Shown here: one piece after another, positions 44,267-56,189 of the stretch
Layout of the letters: every line of letters begins with the position of its first letter
Numbering within the stretch: position 1 is the stretch's first letter
Assembly: GCF_036898095.1 (NCBI RefSeq)
Contig: NC_090728.1
Span: 94,327,781-94,391,780 of the forward strand
Direction: 5' to 3'
Length of the DNA: 64,000 nt
Origin: Palaemon carinicauda
Taxonomy: Eukaryota; Arthropoda; Malacostraca; Decapoda; Palaemonidae
The notes under the pieces: generated by a model
The model's input: the letters and a program-made list of their open reading frames with translations, nothing else
What the model was told of the DNA's origin: nothing
Databases searched by the model: none
Translations under genes and position numbers: made by a program

Positions 44267-45345
44267 CTAGACGACAGGGTCCAAAATACCACTTGCCACT
44301 ACCACATAATGCTTCAATCCATAGACTTGCTTAGCATAGTGTCTGTAAGACACACTGAACAACCTCAGATCAGTAAATGAGCGAAGAGGCTGAAGTCCAC
44401 ACACTGAAAGGTTCAGTGATGAAGCAACTTTTCTCAGATCTTTATCTGCAGGAGTACTTTCAGGATCCGCTCCGTGAATAAGGTAGGTGAGCTTCGCCAA
44501 CAGTTATAGGGATAGTTTGATCCAAGGTTTTCTCCTGTAAAGAGCTGTTTCTCCTGAAGTCTGAAGTTCTATGAAGATAGACCTTAGACACTCTAGCAGA
44601 CCTAGAGAGACATCTTTCTTCAGAGGGCAGATTCTTAGTGAGAAAGGTTGGATCAGGAAAGAGATGCAGTTCTCCCACTTAATGTGGCCCTCATCCCCAG
44701 ATAGTGCCCTTATTTCACTAACTCTAGCCCCAGAGGCTATAGCGAACCGAAAAATAACCTTTTAGGTTAGATCCTTGAGGGAACAATCCTCATTGTTCAC
44801 AGGTGAGGCATAATGTAGGACCTTGTCCAAAGACCATGAGATGGGCTTTAGTGGCGCTGCAGGCCTAAGCCTGCACATGTTTTCGGAATTTTATTAAAGA
44901 TTTCATTCGTCAGATCCGTTTAAAGGGCATATAGAAGAGGTCTAGTCGGGGCTGACTTGCCCATAGATATTGGACCATGGATCCAAAGATCCAATCAAGT
45001 GACCTCTCTCGCAAGGTCAGCCCTACCCTTGGTGCTTACTCAAGGGTTTATATGGGGACAAGGCCGAAGAACTAGACTTCTCATAGTATCCAAGGATACA
45101 CTGCCTCCTTTCTCAAAGGCCATCGTGCTGTTGGCCGCCAGACCTTGAATATAGGGGTGGACAGAGAAGGACAGGCAGAAGATCGTGAGATTGCTTTCGG
45201 TCCCTATTGCTTTACAAAGCAACTTACTTTTCCCAAGAAGACTCGTATTGTCTTCTAGTTGACTAGACTTGTATTCTTCAAGGAATTCTATTTTGCCTAT
45301 TGAGATCCCAGTCTTTTTCCTAATCGTTAAGGGCAAGGAATTCAT
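44267..45345 (-). pseudogene. DIRS-D tyrosine recombinase, decayed
   Basis: Pieces in three frames. The N-terminal part keeps LTIRKKTGISIGKIEFLEEY and QGLAAN. A middle piece keeps LNLFPDPTFLTKN-like sequence and VYLHRTSDF. The C-terminal piece keeps DLRKVASSLNL and YRHYAKQV with the Tyr. The His of the usual GHDPRK is replaced (DKDLRK), so it would be inactive even without the frameshifts. Confidence 0.8.
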
Positions 45346-45558
45346 AAGATGAAGGGATCAGGTGTACTGTGATAAATCAAAGGCAGAAAACTTCTGAACC
45401 TCCTGGATAATCCTAGGTGCATAACTAGGACCAGCCTCAGCCTCAGTTCCTTCATTACAGGGAACGGGGTGTTCTTGGGCTACCTGGGAGCCAACAGAGC
45501 CCCTCTTCCCTGGAAGGGTCTCAGCATGTAGAGGGCCTTCCGGAGGAAATTTGATGGG

Positions 45559-47052
45559 CTAAACAGGAATTCCTAAGTCCATCACTTCTATTCTAGAGAC
45601 ATGATGTCTGTTACCTCCACTAGAGGATCCTCGTATGGGGCTATATATCGAGATAGTATCTTGATGACGCTTGTGATGAAGAGAACGATCTGCAGCTCGG
45701 GGACTTGTTCCCATCTGGGAGGGAATGGGTCTGCATCCGTGTACCATTCCAACTCTATTGGGTTGAACCCGAGAAGAGCATCCGCTGTCACCTTGCGGAT
45801 CATTTATAAACGAGCTGCTGATAGGCGCCATTCCCTTAAGGAAGGGATGGCTAACATTCGCTAATGAAATGAGATGTCCCTTATCCTCGACAGTTTCGAC
45901 GCCTCATTATCGCTTCGATGCCCCAGATCAGCCTGAGGAGGTCTGATCTATGTGGAGAGAGTTTCTCCAACCATTACAGGGCTAAATTGGCCTACGGGTC
46001 CGTGGCCTTTGGTCATTGTAGGGTAAGCGAAGAGGGAATGACCATCATTGGTCCTATTAGATCTCTTCGAGCGTTTGATGCATATCTTCTCCAGCCTCTT
46101 AATGCATCTTACAGCTGTGCACATAGCACTGGGTCTGTCATTATCGTGAACTGGAGAGAGTTCAAAACTCCTCCCTGTTAGCGTCATGGAATCCTGACTG
46201 ATTACAATAGTCTCTTGACAGACCTTGCAATCTCCTTTTACATCCCCAAGGGAAAGGAGCGCTAGGGTGACCACAGATTTCAATGATATTTTAAAAACAT
46301 TGAAGCCCCTGAGCTGGAGAGAATCGAGACTTCTTGAAGTTATTTTGCATCCCCGATGTTCCGGGGCCGGATCATCTCCATGGATGCTCATAGACAGTCG
46401 TTTTGGGTGCTGCCCACCCCAGCCTGTCGTCCAGGGCCATTGTTGCCTGAACTCTTTCTAGACTTGGTTTTGCTTGACTGTGTCTGCTAATTCCGTGAAG
46501 ATCCTAGGACTGAATCTAGTCCAACGAGAATCTTGTCTAGGATATATGTTATCTTCTGTAACTTGGATCCTAGGTAGGAGGGGAGGGGGTGACTGACTGG
46601 AAGTTGCCGATAGACATCTTTCAGGTCTGGCCAAACTGTCAACACCCCTTACTGAATAAGGTCCTTATGTTCAGAAGGATTAACATTCTGAACTTGCTGT
46701 TTTATTGGAACTTGTTGAGTGGTGCCAAGTCCAGAATGACTCAGAGTTTTCTTGAGTCCTTCACGTGAACACTAAACAGCCTTCCTTGAAAATTGATGGA
46801 CTCTACTTTCCTTACCGCTAGTATGCTCTAGAGCTCTAAGATACACCCTTCCAGGGGATTTGGAATGTAGGAGGAGTTGAGGAAAGGATGGTGGAAGTAT
46901 GTCCATTTCCATTCTAGTCTCGTCTTGGTTAGGCCTTGGACCCAAGGATCAAAGGTCCAGCGATCCAGGAGGAACTTCCCTCCTACCAGAAGCGTCTGTT
47001 TGCTTAACAATATCAGGTGTGCATATCTGACTGTCTGTGGAACAACGGTCAT
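45559..47052 (-). pseudogene. DIRS-D RT-RNase H-methyltransferase-like remnant
   Basis: Starts with the RT leader motif LDRWTFDPWVQGL near 46965. The catalytic box reads ALDDR instead of YLDDW (near 46420). RNase H keeps IRKVTADAL, followed by LQIVLFITSVIK and the APYEDPLVEVTDIMSLE segment. Many stops. gag sequence that should precede it is absent, and 5'-region sequence abuts at about 47060. Confidence 0.75.
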
Positions 47053-47967
47053 TGTAACTGTGGGATGCTGTTTAACATCCCAAGGAGAACTAAGAAACCT
47101 TCCCGTCCTCCTTTTAGGTCATACCTGACCGTTTGTCTGTATCAGCTTCTCAGTGTTTCACTGTAATAGAAGATTCCTTTCTATTGTATAAAGCTTAGGA
47201 TAAGTACGCTGGAAAACAATAGGAGAGACACATACGTGTGAATCCTTCCAGCCAACTGCTGCGGCCCTCCTAATTATTGATTCTAGTGCATCCCCTTTTA
47301 AGAAGGGCCCGATGGAAGATTCTAGCCCATAAGGATAGAGTAGCGTAAGCAGTGCCTACATCCAGGGAATTATTAATGAGAATCAAAGAGGCTGACGAAG
47401 AGTCAGCGTAAGGAAAAAATGGGGGAGGGAAGTGTATCCCCCAAATCAGGTAGGTCTCAGCAAGAGATTGTGCTCAGAAGCACAGCGTACTGGAAAACCA
47501 TTCTATTGTATGGTTATGTACCAAAGATTTCTGTCTGTGATATGGTCCTATACTACAGATGTACAGGGTATTGTATACACCTATACAATTGGCATATTAA
47601 CGTTAAGGCTAGTACTTGGGGGTAAGTTAACTGGCGCAGTACTTCAGTACCGATATGGCTAGCAGTTCTCCGGCATGTCAGTGACTTGTCGGCTGTCAGC
47701 GGGTCGCTGACAGAAGTCACACCATCCTAGCCAGTATTCGATGTGACTGGGTAGTGGTGAAAACTATACGCATAGTCAGCAGCCTTCTGAACCATTGGCG
47801 ACCCCTCGGGCTGTCGGCAGTCCGCTGGTTATCGGCGGGCTGCCGATTGAAGGCATACCAACTCAGCTATTGACTGGGTGGTGACCAAGGGCACATACTG
47901 CCGGCTCTCGGCGGCGGAGTCAGATGTGACAGTGAATCAATGACTGCCATTGTTGTTATCACTACAA

Positions 47968-48108
47968 GGTGTGGCCTGATTGTAATGTCTCTGCCTGGTG
48001 TTTGCCAGTCGGGGGTTCGAGTCTTGCTCAGATTCATTAGTGCCGTTAGTATCTGCAACCTTACCATCCTTGTGAGGTAAGGTTGGGGGGTAAGGGGAGC
48101 TTGAAGAC
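47968..48108 (+). mobile_element. tRNA-derived SINE, 5' part
   Basis: Begins GGTGTGGCCTGATTG (A-box-like) with a B box GGTTCGAGTCT at 48014-48024. It then has a SINE body (CAACCTTACCATCCTTGTGA) of a type I recall as common in decapods. The 3' end is lost. A second B-box match, GGTTCAATTCC at 48169-48179, lies nearby without a recognisable body. Confidence 0.65.
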
Positions 48109-48479
48109 TTAAAACCTTTAAAAGGAACACTAAATTGCCAGTTATCGCAATGAATAAGTGAAATCTTCGGTTCAATTCCCGTAGAGTTTCCAAATTTTTG
48201 CGAGTTCGCAACTGAACCGCATTTTTTAGATAACTTCTGAAACCAAACCAACCGTAGTTCGACAACTTGAGACTGCCATCATGTATGCACTGGCAGCGAG
48301 AGGGGGTGGGGGGTACCCCCATCTTCACCTCCTCTACTCGAACTGGAGTGGAGAAAGGAGGGATAGGGGACAGGATGTCCTTTAGGAAGCTGTAAAATAG
48401 GTAGGTATGGTTTCGGAGAGATTTTAGAAATCTCACACCCAAAAGCTGTATACCAGATTCTATTAACTTGGGTTTTTTG

Positions 48480-48646
48480 AGACCTTCGACAGTAAGGTCT
48501 GGCCTACTTACAGGTCAGAGGGTCTCAGACAGGATTGGGGATTTGAAAATAATATTGCTGGGGGCATGAACCTGCGTGTATTATGTCCGTGAAAATACTC
48601 ACTCTTATAACTGCAAAAGACTGCGATGCATCATCTGGTGTCCCTC
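48480..48646 (-). pseudogene. DIRS-D gag N-terminal exon remnant
   Basis: An acceptor TTTCCTTACAG precedes it, and the exon begins GAGGGACACCAGATGATG. The following sequence aligns with the Cys-rich exon of DIRS-C (a CATGA-C-TGCR-GTGT stretch). The reading frame is broken. It is separated from RT by duplicated 5' sequence and the SINE. Confidence 0.5.
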
Positions 48647-48744
48647 CTGTAAGGAAAGGAAAACAGAAATGAGTATTCAATTGATTATCACACTGATAAA
48701 CAATTTGCAAAAATCATCTTTTGACAAAAATAGCTTAGGACAGA

Positions 48745-49320
48745 AAGCTATAAAGAGATAGCGGGAGACACATATCCGTGTATCCCCTGCGAGCCAATGC
48801 TGTTACCTCCCCTCAGTATTAAGATAAGGAAATTCCCTCAACTGGGGAATTCCCGGTAAAAAGGGGGTCGAACACCTAGGTGTAAGGAAGTGTACAAAGC
48901 ATTGTCCCCCCTTATACTTAACACTGTGAGGTAAGGAGGACTGATTTTACAATCAGAGTATCGAAGGAATGCCATTCTTTCGATATAGGAGCGGTACCAG
49001 CAGAAGCTCGCACAAGGGTACCCAAGATATGTTGATTAGAAAAGATAAAAGACATATATTTGTGTATCCCAACCAATCTATTTGCTGTGACCCCATACAA
49101 TATTAAATCAGGGAGTTTTCTGATCAGGGAAACTCGGGGATAAGGGCTCTCCCCTTTAAGGGTTAGAGGTGTCACACCACCAGCCTTTTACGAAATTTAA
49201 TATTGTAGGGTAAATGGAAACTGATTTCAAATCAGAATATTGACGAAATATTATTCTATCAATATAGGATTGGGTTCAGCAAATACCTGGGCAGGGATAC
49301 CCAAGATATATTGGAAATAA
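48745..49320. repeat. Diverged tandem duplication of about 290 bp
   Basis: The two copies share GACACATATCCGTGTATCCC / GACATATATTTGTGTATCCC, then an AATATTAA-type centre and GGTACCC / GGATACCCAAGATAT ends. They are clearly diverged, so the duplication is older than the one at 49386. Confidence 0.7.
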
Positions 49321-49385
49321 CTACTAGTATAATATATACGTTAGTTTTCCATCTGCCGTATATACTATACTGCAAATATACTGAC

Positions 49386-49885
49386 TACCTGTATAGACAT
49401 ATACTGTAGTCCAGCCGGCATGTTGCCGGATTAGCTAGCTCTTGCCGGAGCATCTAGCATGCTAGTTAGGAGAGAGAGAGAGAGAGAGAGAGAGAAAGCA
49501 TGGAGTGAAGGCTATCTATTACTGTGTATGTATACAGTTATAAAGGATGTAAAAGTCTAATTTTATTGCCTTTCTCCGAAAAGAAGGTTCAAATGGAAGG
49601 GGAGAATGTAACATTCAGGCTTCCATCTAGCCACAGTACTATGTATAGACATATATTGTAGTTCAGCCGGCATGTTGCCGGATTAGCTAGCTCTTGCCGG
49701 AGCATCTAGCATGCTAGTTAAGAGAGAGAGAGAGAAAGCATGGAGTGAAGGCTATCTATTACTGTGTATGTATACAGTAATAAAGGATGTAAAAGTCTAA
49801 TTTTACTGCCTTTCTCCGAAAAGAAGGTTCAAATGGAAGGGGAGAATGTAACATTCAGGCTTCCATCTAGCCACAGTACTATTGC
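49386..49885. repeat. Recent tandem duplication of about 250 bp
   Basis: CAGCCGGCATGTTGCCGGAT recurs 251 bp apart (from 49413 and 49664). The two copies are almost identical except for the length of an (AG)n run and a few bases. Confidence 0.9.
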
Positions 49886-51004
49886 CGGCTTACCACTGTA
49901 GGCCAGCCTCTGGCAGCACTAGTACAGTTGGCATGCTACCGACTGAGTCAGTACCTATCTGTGCCGGTCTACTGCCGGCCAGAGCAACACGCCGACAACG
50001 GAAGTTGTGGCCAGCAGTTCAAGGGAGAACTGGAGAACCTTGGTGACAAAAGGGACCTCCCACCCACAGCCGTCATGGCCGCCGGAAGCCGGCAGTCGCC
50101 GACAGCCGGCAGTCGCCGACAGCCGTCAGCTGAGGAGAGGGGGTCTGGCCGGCTCTGGCAACCCACCGGCAGGATGCCGGCTCAGGAAAGACAATGGATC
50201 GGCCAACGTAAGAGAACAGGGGGGGGGGGGGGAAGGGTCCTATATGAGGTATGGGAGGGGCCGGCAATGTTGCCGTACCTACACACCTTGAAGAAACTCT
50301 GTTCAGGACTGGCACAACCCCAAGCGGCAGGAGAATCTTCTATTCTCCAGCTTAGGAGGTGCTAATACAGTTAAGGGGATGGCAGTCCATTCTGTTCCTC
50401 TCAACAAGGGAGAAACAGAGTTCCAATGCCAGCGCCATCCTAGGCCACAAGAGTATACTACTCTACAGCCTAGGGTCTGCGAGCATAGGACTAGTCTACT
50501 AGACCACAGGGAGAAGGTGGCGGCATCATGCAACCACTTCAGGTGTAATCTAGGGAGGGCTAGCCTCCTATGCTGGCAGCTCAGCCAGCAGGGGAATGCA
50601 ATCACCCCGCCAACCGACTTCCGACAAAAGACTAAATACTCTGAGGTTCTGATCGAATCCCAAAACTTGCCGTCTGCTGTTAAGGGATGACAGAAAAACT
50701 CTAGGCTAGTCATGCCTGAATTCGAAATTCAAGGCCGACGCAGAGAGTTGTAGCCTAAGGCTACTCTCAGAGGGAAGAGAGATTACCCATAAATCTCTAT
50801 TCGAGACTAGTAACGGCTAATATAATTCCAGGAGATATCAATCTCCAATGAATGATAACCGAAACACGAGGGTAACCGGGGAAAAGTCGAAAGTATATGT
50901 TGTCCAGGATGGGTTACCTAGACAAGGCGAGATCTCGGTTACCTAAAATCACCAAAACTCTGACATATACGATCGACACAGAAAAAGGGAAAATTATGCA
51001 TATA

Positions 51005-51380
51005 AAACGGATTTTGAGCGAAGCGAAAAATCTATTTTTGGGTGAGGTAGCCATGTCGTCCTGATGGAAGTTCCTTCAAAGGTAGCTTCCTAGGTATATT
51101 TGACTACAGTGATATATCCCAGAGAATTTACTAAAGGTATCCAGAATTCTAACTCCTGGAGTGAATATCCCTTAAAATTTTAAAAAAGGATATCGCGTAA
51201 TACCAGAGGACGTATTCTTGACATGTCTCATGGCTATCTACACCCCCAATAGCGCTTTCACTTCGAGGGGAAAGAGAGGCAAGAATAAGGAGAGTCGTTA
51301 AAGAGGCGACACTCCTACTGTACTGTAAATAGTGCAGCAAATCGCCACCGCGAGGTGCCACCGAGCCATTCTTTGTAGCT
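51005..51380 (-). repeat. DIRS-E right inverted terminal repeat
   Basis: Begins AAACGGATTTTGAGCGAAGC. It keeps the hairpin with stem ATATCC (51165-51170) and GGATAT (51188-51193). Confidence 0.85.
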
Positions 51381-51447
51381 TTGTAGGTGTTGCAGATACA
51401 GTACCACAGGGAGGGATTCATTATCCTGTTGTCCAAAAGAGGGTGGG

Positions 51448-51542
51448 TCCATCAGGACGACATGGCTACCTCACCCAAAATAGATTTTTCGCTCCGCTCA
51501 AAATCCGTTTTTGGGGCTCAGGCCATGTCGTCGTGATGGAAG
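51448..51542 (-). repeat. DIRS-E internal complementary region
   Basis: Both tips are joined in complement: TCCATCAGGACGACATGG to CAAAATCCGTTTTT, then GGGGCTCAGGCCATGTCG to GATGGAAG. It is complete, unlike DIRS-D. Confidence 0.88.
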
Positions 51543-52423
51543 TTTACCAGAGCATTAATGTATCTGTGGATTTTCAGTAGTGCCGTTCATCTCGAGATAA
51601 ATCTTTCCTTTTGGTCTTTTAGACCTAGAGACACTTGATGTTACCGTTATACATCAATCAGCTGATCATGAAATATGTCAGTGCTTCCTGCCCCCTACAG
51701 GGAAGAGTCTGGGCAGACTCAAGGAAAAAACACGAGGATTGTGAGTTCAAGGAAACAATCTAGCAAACAGTTTGTATATTAGTGTCATCATATACGTAAA
51801 GAATAATCTGTATTGGGATGGTATTGATCTGTGCAAGATACTGTACCTCCAAGGTCTGTCGATAAAGAGACGGACAGGTTTATATACGTGTAGGAAACCT
51901 TAAACAGTAAAATGAACAGTCTAGTACAATAAGATCTTACCTGTTTGCTTGGAACAATATGAATCTTAGTTCCGATATTTTCTTAAATATCAAGAGAGTC
52001 AAGGATGCTCTGACTTATACATACACTGGAATGTTTGGGGTGAAAGAGACGCGAAGATTCGTTCTATTGTTTATTACAAAAATAGAAATCATGGTTGCAT
52101 TCAATTACATTTTACGCTGAACAATTCTGCATAAAAGCATAAACAGTAATAACAGAGATAAAATAGGTTTCACGTGAAAAGGAAACATTAGCCACTCTAA
52201 GGGAAATATAAAATTTCACTATACATTCTTTTGTTACTAGGAACACTGTGCATATAAGTATGCCTAGCACTTGTGTCAGTCTATTATGCTTAATGTCACC
52301 TGTGTAGAGAGAACAGTCTATAGTGTCATCACTAAACACAATAATCAACATGATATGCCTTACGAGTCTATCATGTACACCCTTCACTAAGGGTCCCAAA
52401 TAGTGCACTGTTCTTTGCAGTAA
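51543..52423 (-). other. DIRS-E (E1) 3' noncoding region
   Basis: No gene is seen. It has the CCCCCTACAGGGAAGAGTC block at about 51690-51710 shared by all copies, and otherwise AT-rich DNA up to the YR stop. Confidence 0.65.
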
Positions 52424-53883
52424 TCAAGCAGCAGGTTTTATTACACTGCCCGCCGCCACCACATGAAACTTAATTTCTTGTAATTGCTTCACGTAGTGCT
52501 TGAAGAAAACCCTGGAAGACTTCCATCCAGTATAAGCACAAAGGCTTTCAAACGACATCATCTGAAAGAAATTCAGAGACAAGGCAACTTTTCTCGGATC
52601 ATGACCCGCGGGTGTACTGTCTGGATCCGCTCTGCGTATAAAATAGGTGATTTTCGCCCTTATCTGTTTCAAGGATAACGTTGAACCAGAAGTCTCTCCC
52701 CTGAAAAGCTGACCTCCCTTAAAGTCTGAAGTTCTACGAAGATAGACCTTTAGGCATTCCACTGGGCAGAGGGATGCTTCTTCCCTCAGAGGGCAGATTC
52801 TCCAGGGACCCTTCTCTTAGTGGGCAGCTCGTTCTTGGCGAGAAACGTCGGGTCCGGAAAGAGGTTCAGTTCTCCGTTGTCTGTGAAATGAATGTGGCCA
52901 TCATCCCTCGAGAGGGCCACTATTTCGCTAACTCTGGTTCCCGAGGCTAGTGCAAATAAGAATATCACCTTTTGAGTCAAGTCTTTCAGCGAGCAATCCT
53001 CATTGTTCAGGGTTGATGGTAAATGAAGAACTTTGTCCAAAGACCATGAAATGGGCTTAGGAGGAGCTGCGGGCCAAACTTTAGCGCAGGCTTTAGGGAT
53101 CTTGTTGAAGATTTCAATGGAAAAGTCTACCTGGAAGGCGTAAAGCATTGGTCTGGATAAGGCACATTTACATGTAGTAATCGTATTGGCAGCTAAACCT
53201 TGTTCATGAAGATGGATGAAGAAGGACAAACAGAAATCCATAGAAATCTCCTTAGGTTTCTTCGCCTTGACAAAGGCCACCCACTTCTTCCAGGAAGACT
53301 CATATTGTCTTCTTGTTGACTTTGACTTGTATTCTTCTAAGAAGTTAATACTCTCCCTAGAAATCCCGAACCGTTTCTTGACCGCTAAGGCGAGAAAATC
53401 ATGAGATGAAGGTTCTGGGTTTTCACTGATGAAGCTGAGACAGTCGATTTCTGCACTTGCTGAGTCAGAACTGGGTCCGGCAACGGGATCAGCTTCAGGC
53501 GTAGTTCCGTTACCAGAGGGAACCAAACGCTGTTGTGCCACTGGGCCACTGTTGCTGCTGTCCCTCGAAAGGATCTCAGTTTGTCGAGGACTTTCAGCAG
53601 AAGGTTGGTTGGAGGGAATAGGTAGATCTTGGACCATCTGTTCCAATCTATGGACATTGCATCCATTGCTTCCGCTAGAGGATCCTCGTACGGGGCTACA
53701 TACCGGGGTAGCTTCTTGTCGATCGTTGCGAAGAGGTCTATTTGCAGTCCTGGGACTTTGCGTAAGATGAAGGAGAATGATCTTGCGTCTAGGGACCATT
53801 CTGACTCTATCGGTTTGGTCCTGGATAGAGCGTCCGCTGTCACATTGCGGAACCCTTGAAGGTGGACTGCTGACAAGTGCCAT
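52424..53883 (-). pseudogene. E1 tyrosine recombinase, one frameshift
   Basis: The frame open from 53883 contains the YR N-terminal part (FLALAVKKRFGISRESINFL, STRRQYESSWKKWV) and the first catalytic Arg (GTRVSEIVAL). It shifts near 52800, after NELPTK. The second frame (52762-52424) carries GHDPRKVALS, TGWKSS and FFKHYVKQ with the nucleophile Tyr. Apart from that one indel all catalytic residues are present. The upstream part overlaps RNase H in another frame. Confidence 0.85.
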
Positions 53884-55260
53884 CTCTTCTTCTCCACTAG
53901 GCGGAAAATGGCTAGTATCACTTGATTTATGTGAGGCGATCTCGAGCCCTGTCGGGTTAGGTATCTCATTATGACTTCGCTGTCTAGAACCAGATGGATG
54001 TGGATTGAGCAGCGGAGTTTAAGTTTCTTCAGGGAAACAAAAACTGCCATGGCTTCCAGGAAATTGATGTGGAAGGTTTTGAAGAGGGGAGACCAGGTTC
54101 CTTGGACTTTCCGATGATGAGAGTGACCTCCCCACCCTTCTTTCGTGTGAACGGTGACTGACGGTGGAGGCGGTTGTAAGGGAACCTTGTTCCTTAGGTT
54201 TTTGGCCTCCGACCATGGCTTGAGTAGGGATCACAGACGATTTGGTATCGGTCTTTGTAGATCTCTTCGAGCGTTTGATGCGTATTTTCTCCAAACTCCT
54301 GATGCATCTTTTAATTGTGCTCTCAATACTGGATCTGTCACTGAGGCGAACTGGAGAGACCCCAACACTCTCTCCTGTTGCCTTCTTGATATCCTTGTGG
54401 ACCGAAGAAGGCTTTTGACAGATCCTGCTATCTCTTTCCTTTTCTTTGATGGAATGGAAAGGCAGTGTGACTGCAAGTTCCAGTGGATGCCCAGCCACTG
54501 AAACTTTTGAGCTGGAGACAGTCGAGATTTTTCCAAGTTGATCTTGAATCCCAAGTGTTCCAGGAACCGGGTCACTTCCTTGGAGGCTTGCCTGCACTCT
54601 TCTTCGGATGCTGCCCACACCAGCCAGTCGTCCAGGTAGGCTACCACCTGGATTCCTTTTAGGCGTAGTTGATGAATGATTGCATTCGCAAGCTTGGTGA
54701 ATACCCTTGGAGCTATGTTCAGACAGAAGGGCATGGCTCTGAAAACCTACTGTCTTCTTTGTAGTTTGAATCCCAGGTAGGGGGAAACTTGACGGCTGAT
54801 TGGAACGTACCAGTACGCATCCGTCATGTCTATGGAGACTGTGTATGCCCGTTTGGGCAACAGGGTCCTGATGTGTTGAAGCGTCAGCATTTTGAACTTG
54901 TAGTTCACTATGAACTTGTTGAGTGGTGACAAGTCCAGAATTACTCTGAGCTTTTCCGAGTCCTTCTTCGGAACACAAAATAGCCTTCCTTGGAATCTGA
55001 CAGACTTCGCCTTCCGTATAACTCTTTTGTTCAAGAGTTCCTGAACATATTCTTCCAATATGGGGGTTGAGTGTTGGAAGAATTGAGGGAAGGTTGGTAG
55101 AGTTGAGCTCCAACTCCACCCCAGTCCGTTCTTGACTAGGCTGTGGGCCCAGGGATCGAAGGTCCAATGATCCCGGAAGAAGAAGAGTCTCCCTCCTACC
55201 GGTAGCATCTCACTTTGAGTGCTGGGTGGAGGATTTACCTCCTTGGCCACGTCCACCCTC
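53385..55260 (-). pseudogene. E1 RT-RNase H-methyltransferase-like region with stops
   Basis: In one frame: RDHWTFDPWAHSL, RVILDLSPLNKF, SIDMTDAYWYVP, a TAG near 54740, then the AMPFCLNIAPRVF stretch, AYLDDWLVWA and LGSLQFASVT. A second stop follows PIPNRL near 54231. RNase H resumes in the same frame (DSEVIMRYL, NVTADALSR), then IDLFATIDKKLP and DAMSIDWNRWSKIYLFPP. The catalytic YLDD is kept. Two nonsense changes and no frameshift suggest a moderately young copy. Confidence 0.85.
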
Positions 55261-55885
55261 GTTGCCCTTACCTCTGAAGGGGCGTCTGGAAGAACCTCGA
55301 AAGGAACCTCGAGACTTCGACCGAAAGGTCGTAGATTTCCTTTCAAACACTGGGGTGAACACTGGTGACTGAGTCGCCAGCGTTTGGGGCACCAGTTGGA
55401 AGGTGGTGGGTGGTTGTGCCACCGTCTGGGACACCGTGGCCACGGGAAGCTGTTGCTGTTGCTTAGGCCGAGAGGGCACTTTAGGTCGTTTTGGTTCATT
55501 CTTCGGCTGGGGACCCTCATCAGCTGAAGATTTTCTTTTAGAGGACAAGCCCCATTTAGAGAGAAGGTTTCTATTCTCAGTGGCGCCTTTGTCCACGACC
55601 TCTTTGACCACTTTGCTTGGGAAGAGGTCTTTTCCCCATATGTTAGAAGCTATCAGCTTCCTTGGTTTGTGTCTCACCGCAGCCGAGGCGAACAAGAACT
55701 CTCTGCAAGCCCTTAAGGCTTTAATAAAGTTGTACAGGTCTTTGGTGACTGTAGCCAAATGGGATTTGGTGAAGACCATGTACATGTCTGGGGTATCCGG
55801 GATGCTTGCCATTGTCTCCAGGCCAGTCTGCAGAGACAAGGAAGCAGCAAGACATTCTTCTGTCTCATGTTCCCTACACAGGAGA
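55210..55885 (-). pseudogene. E1 gag, C-terminal half only
   Basis: Starts abruptly at HETEECLAASLSLQTGLETM, which corresponds to the middle of DIRS-A gag. It continues through HKPRKLIASNIWGKDLFP to an RG-rich end (SRGSFRGSSRRPFRGKG). Upstream residues in the same open frame come from E2 3' DNA and are not gag. The Cys/His N-terminus is missing. Confidence 0.8.
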
Positions 55886-56189
55886 AAGTTTATGTACAAT
55901 AATAAAATACAATAATAGACATAGATATGGTAAAAGATGGTGATGCAGAATCTGAAAGGGAAACAATCTTTTCCGTAATCACTAGTTCCTGAGGAACGCC
56001 AGTCTTTTAAATCATAATACACTTCATGTCCGAGAACATGTGGCACACGTGTACGAATCTAAATCGTTTCACCTTGGTAAAGGACAGTCCATTAGTTACA
56101 CTAGGTGTCCCTTGAAATCACTATGTATCGCACTAGGGTCAACACCCGTTTGAGTTAAAGTCCCGAAAAACTCACTGTCCTACGCAGCA
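55886..56189 (-). other. E2 3' UTR stub and E2/E1 junction
   Basis: About 300 bp after the E2 YR stop. It shares blocks with the DIRS-A 3' region (for example CTGTCCTTTACCAAGGTGAA against CTGTTCCATTTCCGAAGGTG) and then joins E1 gag at about 55885 (TCCTGTGTAG, then GGAACATGAG). No gene. Confidence 0.65.

Larger units (their letters stand above)
42973..51004 (-). mobile_element. DIRS-D: rearranged DIRS element
   Basis: On the minus strand the 3' side is complete (YR, 3' noncoding, internal complementary region, right ITR at 42973-43345). The 5' side is scrambled: most of gag is missing, a gag N-terminal exon remnant lies apart at 48480-48646, 5' modules are tandemly duplicated and a SINE is inserted. 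It stops at 51004 where the right tip of DIRS-E begins. Its own left ITR is not seen and may lie beyond 63966. Confidence 0.8.
47053..51004 (-). other. Scrambled 5' part of DIRS-D
   Basis: No gene is kept apart from the gag exon remnant at 48480-48646. The block GAGACACATACGTGTGAATCC and its surroundings (5' region in DIRS-C and DIRS-E) occur three times, near 47236, 48764 and 49045. GCCGGC-rich DNA lies at 47680-47900 and 49410-50280, with a poly-G run at 50219-50233. Beyond 50720 nothing is recognised up to the DIRS-E tip. Confidence 0.6.

Noticed and set aside
48160..48185. A tRNA gene suggested by GGTTCAATTCCCG
   Set aside because: Only a T-arm-like stretch is present; no acceptor, D or anticodon arms fit.
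47937..48442. 104- and 191-codon minus-strand frames
   Set aside because: They run across a SINE and 5' DIRS noncoding DNA. DSNPRLANTRQ-type peptides come from the tRNA-like B box read backwards.
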